Assembly: GCF_000270285.1 (NCBI RefSeq)
Contig: NC_015738.1
Location: forward strand, 1,612,001 to 1,676,000
Length of the DNA stretch: 64,000 nucleotides
Direction: 5' to 3'
DNA from: Eggerthella sp. YY7918
GTDB taxonomy: Bacteria; Actinomycetota; Coriobacteriia; Coriobacteriales; Eggerthellaceae
The notes under the pieces: model-generated
What the model was told of the DNA's origin: nothing
The model's input: only the letters and a program-made list of their open reading frames with translations
The model's database searches: none
Program-made: the position numbers and the translations under genes
In this document: positions 1-8,607 of the stretch, one piece after another
Layout of the letters: each line of letters starts with the position of its first letter
How positions within the stretch are numbered: the stretch's first letter is position 1

Positions 1-822
1 GTCGCGCAAACCTACCAGCCCTGTACCGTTGGCGTGACGGTTCCCGGACCGGCCGAATACGCGCTGGCGGCCGGAAACGCCGGCCATCGCGTGGTCGATA
101 TTGCAAGTCCCGGAGGATTCGTTCTGCCCGACCCCGCAACGGCTGAACGCAACGGCATCTTTTTCGATGCTGCGGTGCTTGCGAACCCCTCCTACCCTAC
201 CAGTCGCCTGCTGCCTGAACCGACCCTGCTCGCCTATTTGCAGGCTTGCACCTGGGTTGTGGTTGACGAGCGTTCGATCGAGCTAACACTCGGCGGCCAG
301 AGCATGATTCCATTGGTACATGAATATCGCAATCTCGTGGTGGTAAGGTCGCTGTGCGAACCCTTCGCCATGCCGGGCATTCCCATCAGCTACTGCGTCG
401 CCCATCCTGACACCATCGCGCAAATCACGCGCTTCTACGACAGTTCGGGCGTTCCCATGTTTGCCGAAGTACTGGGAGAGCTCACCCTTGCGGAAAAGGA
501 ACATCTTGAGCGCACCCGAGACTTTCTTGATACGGAAATTCCTTGGATGCAGTGCATGCTCAACCTCATTCCTGGGATCAGCATTTTCCCGGCCGAGGCG
601 AATTATGTCATGTGCACCTTCGATCACAGCCCCGACATGACCCTTGGCGTGTCGAGTACGGAAGAATTGGCGAGCCGCCTGCAGCTGGCTGGATTTCTTA
701 TCCGCAAGCTTGAAGGCACGCCGGGACTGGACGACGGCCGCTACTTCTGTGTGGCTGTGCGCACGCGCGAAGACAACGAGAAGCTGATCACCGCCTTGCG
801 CGAGATCATTGTCGGGCGCTAG
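1..822 (+). CDS. Class I/II aminotransferase-like protein lacking the PLP lysine (5' end outside window)
   Basis: The frame is open to the left edge, so the N-terminus lies outside the window; 273 codons plus the stop are visible. The order of motifs follows fold-type I PLP enzymes of the HisC/CobD kind: NPSYPTS at the usual NPNNPTG position, VVDERS at the VVDEAY position, SLCEPFAMPGIPISY at the SLSKxFxLxGLRxGY position, and a C-terminal FCVAVRTREDNEKL like the substrate Arg segment. At the position where the Schiff-base lysine belongs there is Glu (SLCEPF), the following Arg is Pro, and the DEAY tyrosine is Ser. An ordinary transaminase or decarboxylase reaction is therefore unlikely. It may be a PLP-independent or regulatory homologue, or a degenerate gene. 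Alignment was by eye. Confidence 0.7.
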   Translation, partial: VAQTYQPCTVGVTVPGPAEYALAAGNAGHRVVDIASPGGFVLPDPATAERNGIFFDAAVLANPSYPTSRLLPEPTLLAYLQACTWVVVDERSIELTLGGQSMIPLVHEYRNLVVVRSLCEPFAMPGIPISYCVAHPDTIAQITRFYDSSGVPMFAEVLGELTLAEKEHLERTRDFLDTEIPWMQCMLNLIPGISIFPAEANYVMCTFDHSPDMTLGVSSTEELASRLQLAGFLIRKLEGTPGLDDGRYFCVAVRTREDNEKLITALREIIVGR

Positions 823-866
823 AAGGTCTTCGCGGCCTTGCTATCGGGCAACGCCGCGACGCTTCC

Positions 867-1067
867 TTACTTTACCTCGTATCCCGCTTCCACAATAGCG
901 GCTTTCAGCACGTCATCGGGCACCTCTTGGGTCATTTTGGCAGTAGCGGTGCCGGCATCGAGATCGACAACAGCCTCTTCCACGCCCTCAATACCTTCAA
1001 GGGCCTTTTTGACGTGCGCCACGCAGTGTTGGCACATCATACCTTCCACGTGCAGCATCTTTTCCAT
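867..1067 (-). CDS. Possible internally initiated CopZ-like copper chaperone inside copA
   Basis: Within copA, in frame, the sequence GAAGGAG lies 6 bases before an ATG at 1067. From it a 66-residue protein beginning MEKMLHVEGMMCQHC would be made, the size and motif of a free CopZ chaperone. It may be a relic of a copA-copZ gene fusion or a working internal start giving both a fused and a free chaperone. The sequence shows only the strong start signal; independent translation is inference. Confidence 0.45.
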   Translation of the reverse strand: MEKMLHVEGMMCQHCVAHVKKALEGIEGVEEAVVDLDAGTATAKMTQEVPDDVLKAAIVEAGYEVK

Positions 1068-3515
1068 AGTGATCTCCTTCTGTTTGGGCGCGTCAGCGCT
1101 GTCGATTAAAATAGGGTCAACGGAAGTTAACGCGTCCGTTGTCCCTTCTGAAGCAGAGGGTGCGGCATGTGCGGAAGGCGTATCCGTCGCGGCAGTTGCC
1201 TGCCGTAAGACGGGTACGGTGAACTTCGGTTTCCATCCGCGCAAGCGCAATGCGTTCGCGACCACACAGACCGAACTTGCACTCATAGCGGCCGCGGCGA
1301 TCATGGGGTTGAGATTCACACCCCACATTGACAGGGCGCCAGCGGCCACGGGAATACAAATGGCGTTGTAGAAAAGCGCCCAGAACAGGTTTTGCTTGAT
1401 GTTACGCAGCGTGGCGCGCGAAAGCTGGATGGCGGCGGGCACATCCATGAGGTCGCTTTTCATGAGCACGATATCGGCGCTTTCGATGGCAATATCCGTG
1501 CCCGCGCCAATAGCGATACCGACATCGGCACGTGCAAGGGCCGGTGCATCGTTGATGCCGTCGCCCACCATCGCCACCGCGCCTTCGCTGGCAAGACGGC
1601 GAATCTCGCGCTCCTTGCCCTGCGGCAACACATCGGCGATAACCTCGTCGGCACCCACCTCGTGCTGAATAGCGGCGGCGGTGCGCTCGTTGTCGCCGGT
1701 CAGCATCACGGTGCGGATACCCATTGCAGAAAGCTCATGAAGAGCCGCGGCGCTGGTAGGCTTTACCGTGTCGGCCACGGCGATAATGCCAAGCAGTGCG
1801 CCCTCTTGCGCGAAGAAGAGCGGGGTTTTGCCTTCGTCCGCCAAGCGCTGCGCGGTCGCTGCCACTTCGCTTGTCGCGATGCCGCGCGCCTCCATCATGC
1901 GCAGGTTGCCGGCAAAGGTGAGACGATCATCCACCAACGCTTCCACCCCTTCGCCGGGTATCTGCTTGAAATTTTCCACCAACAATGGGTAGGCCTTTTG
2001 CTCGCGCGCATACTCGCAGATTGCACGGGCAAGCGGATGCTCAGAGCGCCCTTCAATCGACACCGCCGCTTCAAGCAAACGAGCGTTATCCACGCCAAAA
2101 GCTGCAATGACGTCGGTCACACTGGGCGTACCCTGGGTGATGGTGCCGGTTTTGTCGAGCACGACCGTTCGTATGCCGTGCGCCACCTCAAGTGCTTCGG
2201 CCGACTTCACAAGAATGCCGTTTTGAGCGCCGCGGCCAGTGCCCACCATAATGGCCGTAGGCGTTGCCAGCCCGAGCGCACAGGGACACGAAATGACAAG
2301 GACGCTGATGGCGTGCGAAAGAGCCACTTCAAGCGTTGACCCTCCCAACATCCAGGCAGCAAACGTACCCAGCGCGATGACGATGACCGCCGGCACGAAC
2401 ACACCCGAAATCTTGTCGGCAATTTTCTCGATGGGGGCCTTGGTAGACGTGGCTTCGTCAACCAGGCGGATGATGCCAGCGAGCGTAGTATCGTCGCCCA
2501 CGCGGTCGGCTCGCATGGTAAACCAGCCCATGCGATTCACGGTGGCACCCGTCACCGTATCGCCCGGGGCCTTTTCGACAGGCACGCTTTCCCCGGTGAT
2601 AACCGATTCGTCAAGCGTGCCCGATCCCTCAAGCACCGTACCGTCGACCGGCACGCCTTCGCCTGCGCGTACCACCAGAATGTCGCCCATGCGCACGTCA
2701 TCGGCAGGAATACGCTCCTCCTGACCGTCGCGCACGCGCGTAGCCTCCTTTGGCGCCAGGTCCATGAGTTTTGCGATGGCGTCGGTGGTCTTGCCCTTCG
2801 CACGCGCCTCGAAATACTTACCCAACGTGATGAGGGTAAGAATCATGGCGGCAGATTCGAAGTAGAGATCCATCGCCGCCATGTGCGCGCTCGCTCCATC
2901 ACCGGCACCGAGCGCATATCCGATCTTGTAGAGCGCGTAGACACCGTAGACCGTAGACGCTGTGGAGCCGAGCGCGATGAGCGAATCCATGTTCGGCGCA
3001 CCGTGAACGAGCGTTTTGAAACCCACACGGAAGAACTTAAAGTTCACGAAAATCACGGGCAAGAGCAGCAAAAACTGCGTGAGCGCAAACGGCATGATGT
3101 TCGCATCGCCGGTAAGGAAGCTCGGTAGCGGCCAGCCGAACATGTGCCCCATGCTGATATAGAAGAGCGGCACCGTGAACACGGTTGACACGATAAGCCG
3201 CATACGGACGCGCTTGGCCTCGGCGGCGGCATCGGCCACGGGGCGCGCCTGGGCGGCACGGGATGCAGTGCTGGAGCCGCCTGCAGCCGCGCCCGAGTCT
3301 TTTAACGGACGCGCGAATGCGCCGTAACCGGCCTTATCGACGGCAGATTCGATGGCGGCAATGGTAGTCGGCGACCCGTCAGTTTCCACCTCCATGCTGT
3401 TCTTGAGCAGGTTCACCGCGACACTTTTCACGCCATCTACGCCACGCGTCGCCTTCTCCACGCGCGCCGAGCACGCCGCGCAGGTCATCCCCGTAATATC
3501 GAACGTCTGCTTCAC
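867..3515 (-). CDS. copA: Copper-exporting P1B-type ATPase with N- and C-terminal HMA domains
   Basis: An 882-residue heavy-metal ATPase that would pump Cu(I) out across the cytoplasmic membrane. Visible in order: HMA domain with GMTCAAC near residue 9, several membrane segments, actuator loop with TGES, the CPC membrane motif (SCPCALGLATP), the phosphorylation motif DKTGTIT, SEHPLA, and the hinge GDGINDAP. It ends in a second HMA domain with GMMCQHC. I start it at the GTG at 3515 because AAAGGA lies 7-8 bases upstream and the HMA domain begins directly; a longer frame to 3563 has no good ribosome site. The CsoR gene upstream and its operators make copper the likely substrate. The C-terminal HMA fusion is unusual and has its own start signal (see 867-1067). 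Confidence 0.93.
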   Translation of the reverse strand: MKQTFDITGMTCAACSARVEKATRGVDGVKSVAVNLLKNSMEVETDGSPTTIAAIESAVDKAGYGAFARPLKDSGAAAGGSSTASRAAQARPVADAAAEAKRVRMRLIVSTVFTVPLFYISMGHMFGWPLPSFLTGDANIMPFALTQFLLLLPVIFVNFKFFRVGFKTLVHGAPNMDSLIALGSTASTVYGVYALYKIGYALGAGDGASAHMAAMDLYFESAAMILTLITLGKYFEARAKGKTTDAIAKLMDLAPKEATRVRDGQEERIPADDVRMGDILVVRAGEGVPVDGTVLEGSGTLDESVITGESVPVEKAPGDTVTGATVNRMGWFTMRADRVGDDTTLAGIIRLVDEATSTKAPIEKIADKISGVFVPAVIVIALGTFAAWMLGGSTLEVALSHAISVLVISCPCALGLATPTAIMVGTGRGAQNGILVKSAEALEVAHGIRTVVLDKTGTITQGTPSVTDVIAAFGVDNARLLEAAVSIEGRSEHPLARAICEYAREQKAYPLLVENFKQIPGEGVEALVDDRLTFAGNLRMMEARGIATSEVAATAQRLADEGKTPLFFAQEGALLGIIAVADTVKPTSAAALHELSAMGIRTVMLTGDNERTAAAIQHEVGADEVIADVLPQGKEREIRRLASEGAVAMVGDGINDAPALARADVGIAIGAGTDIAIESADIVLMKSDLMDVPAAIQLSRATLRNIKQNLFWALFYNAICIPVAAGALSMWGVNLNPMIAAAAMSASSVCVVANALRLRGWKPKFTVPVLRQATAATDTPSAHAAPSASEGTTDALTSVDPILIDSADAPKQKEITMEKMLHVEGMMCQHCVAHVKKALEGIEGVEEAVVDLDAGTATAKMTQEVPDDVLKAAIVEAGYEVK

Positions 3516-3568
3516 TTGCGTATCCTTTCCAACACGACATCGCCGCGCATTACTACTGCACAAACGAA

Positions 3569-3584
3569 TGTTTCACGTGAAACA
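3569..3584. promoter_or_regulatory. parS-type centromere site 1
   Basis: Perfect 16-bp palindrome TGTTTCACGTGAAACA, identical to the canonical chromosomal parS bound by ParB/Spo0J. It lies in the gap upstream of copA. Confidence 0.85.
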
Positions 3585-3714
3585 CTGTTGTTCCTACATC
3601 CGTGCATCCTAGACGTGAAGGCGCACAACGCCGCCCTTCCCATCATCCTGAGCGAAGCCGAAGGATCCCGTACGATAACCATACAGTCCCCGCTATTTCG
3701 CTCGTTCATACAAA

Positions 3715-3730
3715 TGTTTCACGTGAAACA
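3715..3730. promoter_or_regulatory. parS-type centromere site 2
   Basis: Second exact TGTTTCACGTGAAACA palindrome, flanked symmetrically by CAAA/TTTG, 130 bp from site 1, between csoR and copA. Confidence 0.85.
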
Positions 3731-3775
3731 TTTGTGGTCATGTCATCGTGAGCGAGGAGGGCGCTCCGCGACTTT

Positions 3776-4129
3776 CTACCGAGAGAACTTCTGCAAAAGT
3801 TGCATGACCTCATCGACCACTTCCACATTACCCTGCTGGATCTGTTCAACCACACACGTTTCCAGGTGGTCCTGCAACATAAGTGCCGACACACGGTGGA
3901 TAGCGCTCTCGGCGGCCGCAAGCTGGGTGAGCACATCGCCGCAGTAGCGATTGTCCTCAATCATAGCTTTCACGCCGTTGAGCTGGCCGATCGCTCGATT
4001 GAGCCGTTTCTGCAAGTCGGCCTGAAGCTCCGCGGAGCGTGGCGTATCCTTATGATGGCAGCATGCTGCCTTCTCCGTTGCTTCCGCGGTCATGTGGGTA
4101 GATTTGCTCGCCTCTCGATTCGCCATCAT
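3776..4129 (-). CDS. csoR: CsoR-family copper-sensing repressor
   Basis: A 117-residue all-helical repressor of the CsoR/RcnR family. The Cu(I) ligands Cys-His-Cys are visible in DNRYCGDVL and LQDHLETCV, and the family core RLNRAIGQLNGVKAMIEDN is present. It should repress copA when copper is absent. GGAG lies just upstream of two adjacent ATGs (4129 and 4126); either could start it. The N-terminus carries an extra Cys-Cys-His-His stretch (AACCHHK) of unknown role. Two GC-rich palindromes upstream fit its operators, so it is probably autoregulated and co-transcribed towards copA. Confidence 0.9.
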   Translation of the reverse strand: MMANREASKSTHMTAEATEKAACCHHKDTPRSAELQADLQKRLNRAIGQLNGVKAMIEDNRYCGDVLTQLAAAESAIHRVSALMLQDHLETCVVEQIQQGNVEVVDEVMQLLQKFSR

Positions 4130-4156
4130 ATTGCTCCTTCGGCTCTCGCTGCTCGC

Positions 4157-4173
4157 ATACCCCCTGGGGGCAT
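4157..4173. promoter_or_regulatory. Candidate CsoR operator 1
   Basis: ATACCCCCTGGGGGCAT, a G/C-rich inverted repeat of the kind bound by CsoR, 28 bp upstream of the csoR start. Confidence 0.6.
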
Positions 4174-4193
4174 ATTACGTTCGAGCGTTAGTA

Positions 4194-4210
4194 TATACCC
4201 CCTCGGGGTA
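4194..4210. promoter_or_regulatory. Candidate CsoR operator 2
   Basis: TATACCCCCTCGGGGTA, a second palindrome with the same TACCCCC core, centred 37 bp from the first. The rest of the stretch from 4211 to about 4436 shows no gene or further clear signal. Confidence 0.6.
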
Positions 4211-4436
4211 TTGTCAAGCCTCGCTTTCTGCTTCTTCACGCACTGTTTTCTCACCTCATCACGATCTTCTCTGAACAGGTGTAAAACTAAATAGGCCGTG
4301 TTGCAGTCTTTCTAAAACATCAACACTTGGCCCCGTTGAGCATCCGACCCTTCATTCCGGACGCTACGGCTACGCAATGGTCAAAACCCGCATGATACAA
4401 TGCAGGACCGCTAGGCAAACCGAAGGGAGGAGCAGC

Positions 4437-5126
4437 GTGTGTAAACGTTTCATCGTCGTTGAGCGCACTGAAGTGGCGCGCATTGCGGCCGAAATCGCAG
4501 AAGACCTTGCAGCGCACGCCGGCGAGCTGGGAACTCTTGATCCTCTCGCGTCGTTTCGCCCCTTCCTGTCCTCCCCTGTACCCGACGCGCCCGGCACACA
4601 GCGCGAGGTATTTCCCCAAGCAGTGGTGCCCCTTATTGCTCCCACCGGTTTGGAAGCGCAGCTCGCTCTCGCAGATATGATCTGGGGATTCGAAGTTTCC
4701 TGGAAGCGAGGGCCGGTGTTCAACACCCGCATTGAAACAGCGCTTAGCAACCCAGAATGCCTATGGGCGGAATCGTTCGCACGACGCCGCTGCATCGTGC
4801 CTGCCTGGGCGTTCTACGAGTCGCACGCTACCGAAACCGTATGCAGCCTGCGCAGTGGCAAGCCCGTAAAGCGCCAGTATGCTTTCGAACGACGGGATCA
4901 TGCGCCGCTTCTGTTGGCGGCCATTCATGACCATGGTCGCTTCTCGCTTGTCACCACCGAGCCGAATGCCGCAGTCTCCCCTGTTCACGATCGCATGCCG
5001 CTTGTCCTTAACGTATACGAAGCAACGCCTTGGCTCTGTGGCGACTATCGGCGCCTGCTTGATCGAAGCTCTGTCAAGCTGTCTGCTACGCCTGAAGATT
5101 TGTATACAGCCGATACGCTATACTAA
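4437..5126 (+). CDS. SRAP-domain (YedK/HMCES-type) abasic-site DNA-protein crosslink protein
   Basis: A 229-residue member of the SOS-response-associated peptidase family, which covalently traps abasic sites in single-stranded DNA through an N-terminal cysteine. I choose the GTG at 4437, preceded by GGGAGGAG, because it places Cys at position 2 (VCKRF), the catalytic residue exposed after Met removal; longer frames to 4377 would bury it. Other family signatures are NTRIET, PAWAFYES with the active-site Glu, and the histidine motif HDRMPLVL. It probably stands alone; the next gene starts 31 bases on. Confidence 0.88.
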   Translation: MCKRFIVVERTEVARIAAEIAEDLAAHAGELGTLDPLASFRPFLSSPVPDAPGTQREVFPQAVVPLIAPTGLEAQLALADMIWGFEVSWKRGPVFNTRIETALSNPECLWAESFARRRCIVPAWAFYESHATETVCSLRSGKPVKRQYAFERRDHAPLLLAAIHDHGRFSLVTTEPNAAVSPVHDRMPLVLNVYEATPWLCGDYRRLLDRSSVKLSATPEDLYTADTLY

Positions 5127-5157
5127 AAATTCAGCCGTCAATCACGGAAGGATACGC

Positions 5158-5907
5158 ATGGAGCCCGACTTCATAAACTTGACCGCCGACAACCTTGCGC
5201 AGGAGCATCTTTGTTGCATCATTCGCACGAAGAAGCAGCATCCCGGAGTTGAAGCGAAGCGACAGTGGCTCGCAGACCGTCTTGGCGAAGGTCATGTTTT
5301 TCGGAAACTTGATGTGAAGGGTCAAGTTTTTATCGAATATGCGCCTCTTGAGACCGCATGGGTTCCTCTTGTCGGCGAAAACTACATCTACCTGTATTGT
5401 CTGTGGGTGGTGGGCGAATTTCGAGGCAAGGGATACGCAAAGAACCTGATGGACTACTGCATCGCCGACGCTAAGGCGCAAGGTAAATCCGGTATTTGCA
5501 TGCTGGGTTCAACGAAGCAGAAATCATGGCTTTCTGATCAGTCGTTTGCAAAAAGGTACGGCTTTGAAGTCGTCGATACGACAGACTATGGCTATGACTT
5601 GTTGGCACTTTCCTTCGACGGCAGCGTTCCTGCATTTGCTCCAAATGCAAAGCAGGGCCAGATCGAACGTAGCGAATTGGTTGTGTACTACGACCTGCAA
5701 TGTCCCTACATCAAAGGTAGCATTGAAATGGTACGACGCCATTGCGACGAGAACGATATTCCCGTCTCGCTCATTTGTGTGGGCACGCTTCAGAAGGCGA
5801 AAGAACTCCCCTGCGTTTTCAACAACTATGCCGTGTTTTACAAGGGGGTCTTCCAAACGGTCAACCTGCTCGACCTTGCGACACTCAAAAGAATTCTCAA
5901 GAAGTAA
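5158..5907 (+). CDS. GNAT-family N-acetyltransferase with C-terminal YoaP domain
   Basis: A 249-residue two-domain protein. The first 150 residues form a GNAT acetyltransferase fold; the acetyl-CoA loop is VVGEFRGKGYAKNLMDYC. The C-terminal part (ELVVYYDLQCPYIKG to TLKRIL) matches the YoaP thioredoxin-like domain that follows GNAT in this family. The substrate is not known for the family. The ATG at 5158 has AAGGA 6 bases upstream and starts where the homology starts. Confidence 0.8.
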   Translation: MEPDFINLTADNLAQEHLCCIIRTKKQHPGVEAKRQWLADRLGEGHVFRKLDVKGQVFIEYAPLETAWVPLVGENYIYLYCLWVVGEFRGKGYAKNLMDYCIADAKAQGKSGICMLGSTKQKSWLSDQSFAKRYGFEVVDTTDYGYDLLALSFDGSVPAFAPNAKQGQIERSELVVYYDLQCPYIKGSIEMVRRHCDENDIPVSLICVGTLQKAKELPCVFNNYAVFYKGVFQTVNLLDLATLKRILKK

Positions 5908-5917
5908 TCTTGTCGCC

Positions 5918-6017
5918 CAGCTTCAAACCATTGTTCACACCTCGTTTAAAAGACTCTGAAGAGGTAACCGCGCCATCCCGGTTTCAAGCCATTGCGTACG
6001 TCTAACCCAAAAGACTC
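5918..6017 (+). repeat. Imperfect direct repeat in a 509-bp gene-free gap
   Basis: Between 5908 and 6416 I see no gene. Two imperfect copies of a roughly 45-bp unit occur: one ending TTTAAAAGACTCTGAAG (near 5960), one ending CCCAAAAGACTCTCC (near 6017), each beginning around TTTCAA(A/G)CCATTG. Two parS palindromes lie further right in the same gap. Confidence 0.4.
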
Positions 6018-6228
6018 TCCAGAAATACCCCCGGGTACGCTAACATTTCCCGTTACCCACGGCTATGACCGATGCGCGCGCCGAGGAGGACCCGCGACGT
6101 GTGCCGAGAAGAACCCAAGCGTGTGCCTTTCACACGAGCAGAGTCCTGCGCGTCAGCTTACTCCCTGCATGGCAATCCAAAGGGTGCCTTCCTGGGGAAA
6201 CCTTCCCGAAACCATGTTACGGAGCAAA

Positions 6229-6244
6229 TGTTTCACGTGAAACA
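6229..6244. promoter_or_regulatory. parS-type centromere site 3
   Basis: Exact TGTTTCACGTGAAACA palindrome flanked by AAA/TTT, in the gap downstream of the acetyltransferase gene. Confidence 0.85.
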
Positions 6245-6301
6245 TTTGTACGCTATACAATCTTCCTCTAAGCTTTTGGCATAAGAAAAGGCCCCAAGTG
6301 A

Positions 6302-6317
6302 TGTTTCACGTGAAACA
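6302..6317. promoter_or_regulatory. parS-type centromere site 4
   Basis: Exact TGTTTCACGTGAAACA palindrome only 73 bp from site 3, giving a closely spaced pair. Confidence 0.85.
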
Positions 6318-6416
6318 TTTGTATGGGTTTACTTTTTGATGTAACGAATACGCTGCACAAGCATCACGACGCAAACCCCCAGTTACTTCCCAAGTTCAAA
6401 GAGCAGAAACATCCGT

Positions 6417-7358
6417 CTATTTCCCGCGTTCGGAAAGCAGCAGACCGCCAATGGTAAGCAGAACGCCGATGATCACGGGTGGCGTGAGCGGGTCGCCCAA
6501 GATGGCGGCCGAGGCAAGCACTGTGAGCGCCGGCACCAGATAGATGTAGAGACTCGTTTTCACCGGCCCGAGTTCTTTCACGGCAAGGTTCCAGGTCACA
6601 AAACAAAGCGCACTCGCACCGAGACCGAGGAACACGAGGTTGCCCCACATCTCAGGCGCTGCAAGCGATGCCCAATCCGGTGAGAACCCCAAAAACGGCA
6701 GCGTTGGCACCATAAACAACAAACCCCATGCAAAGGTGCGGCGCGTCACGAGAATACTATCATAGCCAAACGTGGAAATCTTTTTTGTTACCACCGAGTA
6801 GACAGCCCAGGTAGCCGCTGCAGCAAGTGCAAGCCCCACACCGAGAAGCCCCGCTTCCCCAAGACCGCCTATTATCTCAGCAGTACCTTCTACACCTCCC
6901 GAAGCAGCCACTCCGCCCGCAAAACTCACCAGACACACACCCGCCATCGCCACAACGAACCCTACAAAGAACGGCGCACGCAAACGCTCCTTGAGCGCAA
7001 TAGCCGAAATAAGGCCCGTGAACAGCGGCGCCGCAGCTACGACCACGCCAACAATGGAAGCCGTGGTGAACGTGAGCGCGATGTTCTCAAGCAGATAGTA
7101 CAAAGTCACACCCGTAATGCCTGCAAATATAAACCACTTTTCCTGCGCAAATCCGGAAAGATGCAGACGACGCGGGCGCAGCAAAGCGAGCGCAACGAAG
7201 CCGATGATAAAGCGGAAGAAGAGGATTTCTATGGGCGTTAAATGAACAAGCAACACCTTCGTCGAAACAAACGTCACAGCCCATACAAGAACCGTGAGTA
7301 GAGCGAAGACGTGTCCCCGCACGGCGGGTTGTACATCTACGGTCGAGCGCGCGCTCAT
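6417..7358 (-). CDS. EamA/DMT-superfamily transporter
   Basis: A 313-residue integral membrane protein with ten predicted hydrophobic segments arranged as two EamA repeats (for example FALLTVLVWAVTFVSTKVLL early, and GASALCFVTWNLAVKELGP in the second half). Members export metabolites or amino acids; the substrate here cannot be read from the sequence. I choose ATG 7358, which overlaps the stop of the upstream AraC gene as ATGA and has GAAGG 9 bases before it; the in-frame ATG at 7367 abuts that GAAGG too closely. The overlap implies translational coupling with the regulator. Confidence 0.85.
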   Translation of the reverse strand: MSARSTVDVQPAVRGHVFALLTVLVWAVTFVSTKVLLVHLTPIEILFFRFIIGFVALALLRPRRLHLSGFAQEKWFIFAGITGVTLYYLLENIALTFTTASIVGVVVAAAPLFTGLISAIALKERLRAPFFVGFVVAMAGVCLVSFAGGVAASGGVEGTAEIIGGLGEAGLLGVGLALAAAATWAVYSVVTKKISTFGYDSILVTRRTFAWGLLFMVPTLPFLGFSPDWASLAAPEMWGNLVFLGLGASALCFVTWNLAVKELGPVKTSLYIYLVPALTVLASAAILGDPLTPPVIIGVLLTIGGLLLSERGK

Positions 7359-8332
7359 AAGCGGCATCCTTCACCCGCTGTAGCGCGATAACGCGCAGGA
7401 GTAACGCCAAAAAGTGCCTTAAAAACGCGTGTCATATGCGACTGATCGGAAAAACCCGCATGCACAGCTGCTTCGGCAGGTTCGACACCTTGCGCGAGCA
7501 GGTTGCGAGCGCGATTCGCACGCAGGGTCTGCAGGTAACGATGTGGCGTAAGTCCCGTGTGCGCTGCAAAAACACGCACCAGGTGGTAGCGCGACAAACC
7601 CGCCGCCTCAGAAAGCTCCGCAAGCGTTACGCCAGAGGCTGCATGCGTTTCCAGAAGCATCCGAGCACGATCAACGGCTCCTGCTGTGTCGCTTGAAACA
7701 CGTCCACGAGCTGCAGGTTCGTCGCTGGCCTTCTTGCTCCTGCTCGTGTTGACTTCACCGCCGTTTTTATTGCTCGTGTTGGCTCCATCGCCGTTTTTGC
7801 TCTCCTCTGTTGGGCAATAATGCATTGCATGGTGAACGAGAGCTGCAAGCCCCTCCTCCTGCTCCAGCGGATCGGACAGAGAATCCCCGGCAAGCGTATA
7901 TATCTTTTCAAGAACGTTTTTTAACCTATCGTCCTGCACGGTAAAACAGTCGAACCGACGCGAAGCGTTCAAACCGAGCGAAGAAAACAACTCATCAGGC
8001 AAAATAATACTACGATAGAAGAACGGCTCGTTGTTTACCGGCTCGCAACCATGCACTTCACCTGGCCCAAAGAGCACAAGATCGCCTGGTCCCAGAACCC
8101 GAATCTCACCGCGACACGTAGTCCGACGGTGCCCCCGCACGATTTCTCCGATCGTCCAAAAATCATGGAAATGCAGGGGAAACGGCTGCACGACGCCTTC
8201 CAGCGTAATGAGCTCCACGCCCGGGCAGGAAGACAACGCGACGACATGACGACTCTCTACCTCTTTATTCGGGTCAGCCCGACGCGCACCCGCCACCTCG
8301 GGCCGCGCCAACCATTCCTCAAGCGTCTCCAT
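7355..8332 (-). CDS. AraC-family regulator with N-terminal cupin domain
   Basis: A 325-residue regulator: a cupin sensor domain (PFPLHFHDFWTIGEI, then GPGDLVLFGPGEVHGCEP) and a C-terminal AraC double helix-turn-helix (TLAELSEAAGLSRYHLVRVF, then ANLL..GFSDQSHMTRVFKALFGVTPARYR). The linker carries a short repeat (NGDGANTSNKNGGEVNTS). The start at 8332 has GAAAGG upstream; the open frame runs on to 8395 without support. It sits in one operon with the EamA transporter and probably controls it, as in AraC-YdeE/EamA pairs. Confidence 0.87.
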   Translation of the reverse strand: METLEEWLARPEVAGARRADPNKEVESRHVVALSSCPGVELITLEGVVQPFPLHFHDFWTIGEIVRGHRRTTCRGEIRVLGPGDLVLFGPGEVHGCEPVNNEPFFYRSIILPDELFSSLGLNASRRFDCFTVQDDRLKNVLEKIYTLAGDSLSDPLEQEEGLAALVHHAMHYCPTEESKNGDGANTSNKNGGEVNTSRSKKASDEPAARGRVSSDTAGAVDRARMLLETHAASGVTLAELSEAAGLSRYHLVRVFAAHTGLTPHRYLQTLRANRARNLLAQGVEPAEAAVHAGFSDQSHMTRVFKALFGVTPARYRATAGEGCRL

Positions 8333-8424
8333 GTCTGCACACCTTTCTTCCAAGCCGTACACAATAGCACGGCTCCCTGTAGTCCGCTTGAACAAAATTG
8401 CGAAAAGAATGTAACGCAGCGAAA

Positions 8425-8440
8425 TGTTTCACGTGAAACA
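8425..8440. promoter_or_regulatory. parS-type centromere site 5
   Basis: Exact TGTTTCACGTGAAACA palindrome upstream of the AraC gene. The stretch 8333-8607 otherwise shows no gene. Confidence 0.85.
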
Positions 8441-8607
8441 TTTGTACTTATATTTACCGCGGCAGCATTTCGTCAAAGAGCGCCTCCAACAAGCACTGCG
8501 CATAACTTCTTGCACAAAATCAGCCGCTCGCACTCCTTGCAAGTCGGCCGTGCTGTCCGACGCATCCCCTCGGAAGCGCAGAGGTTTTCCGCACATAATC
8601 AGCCTGG

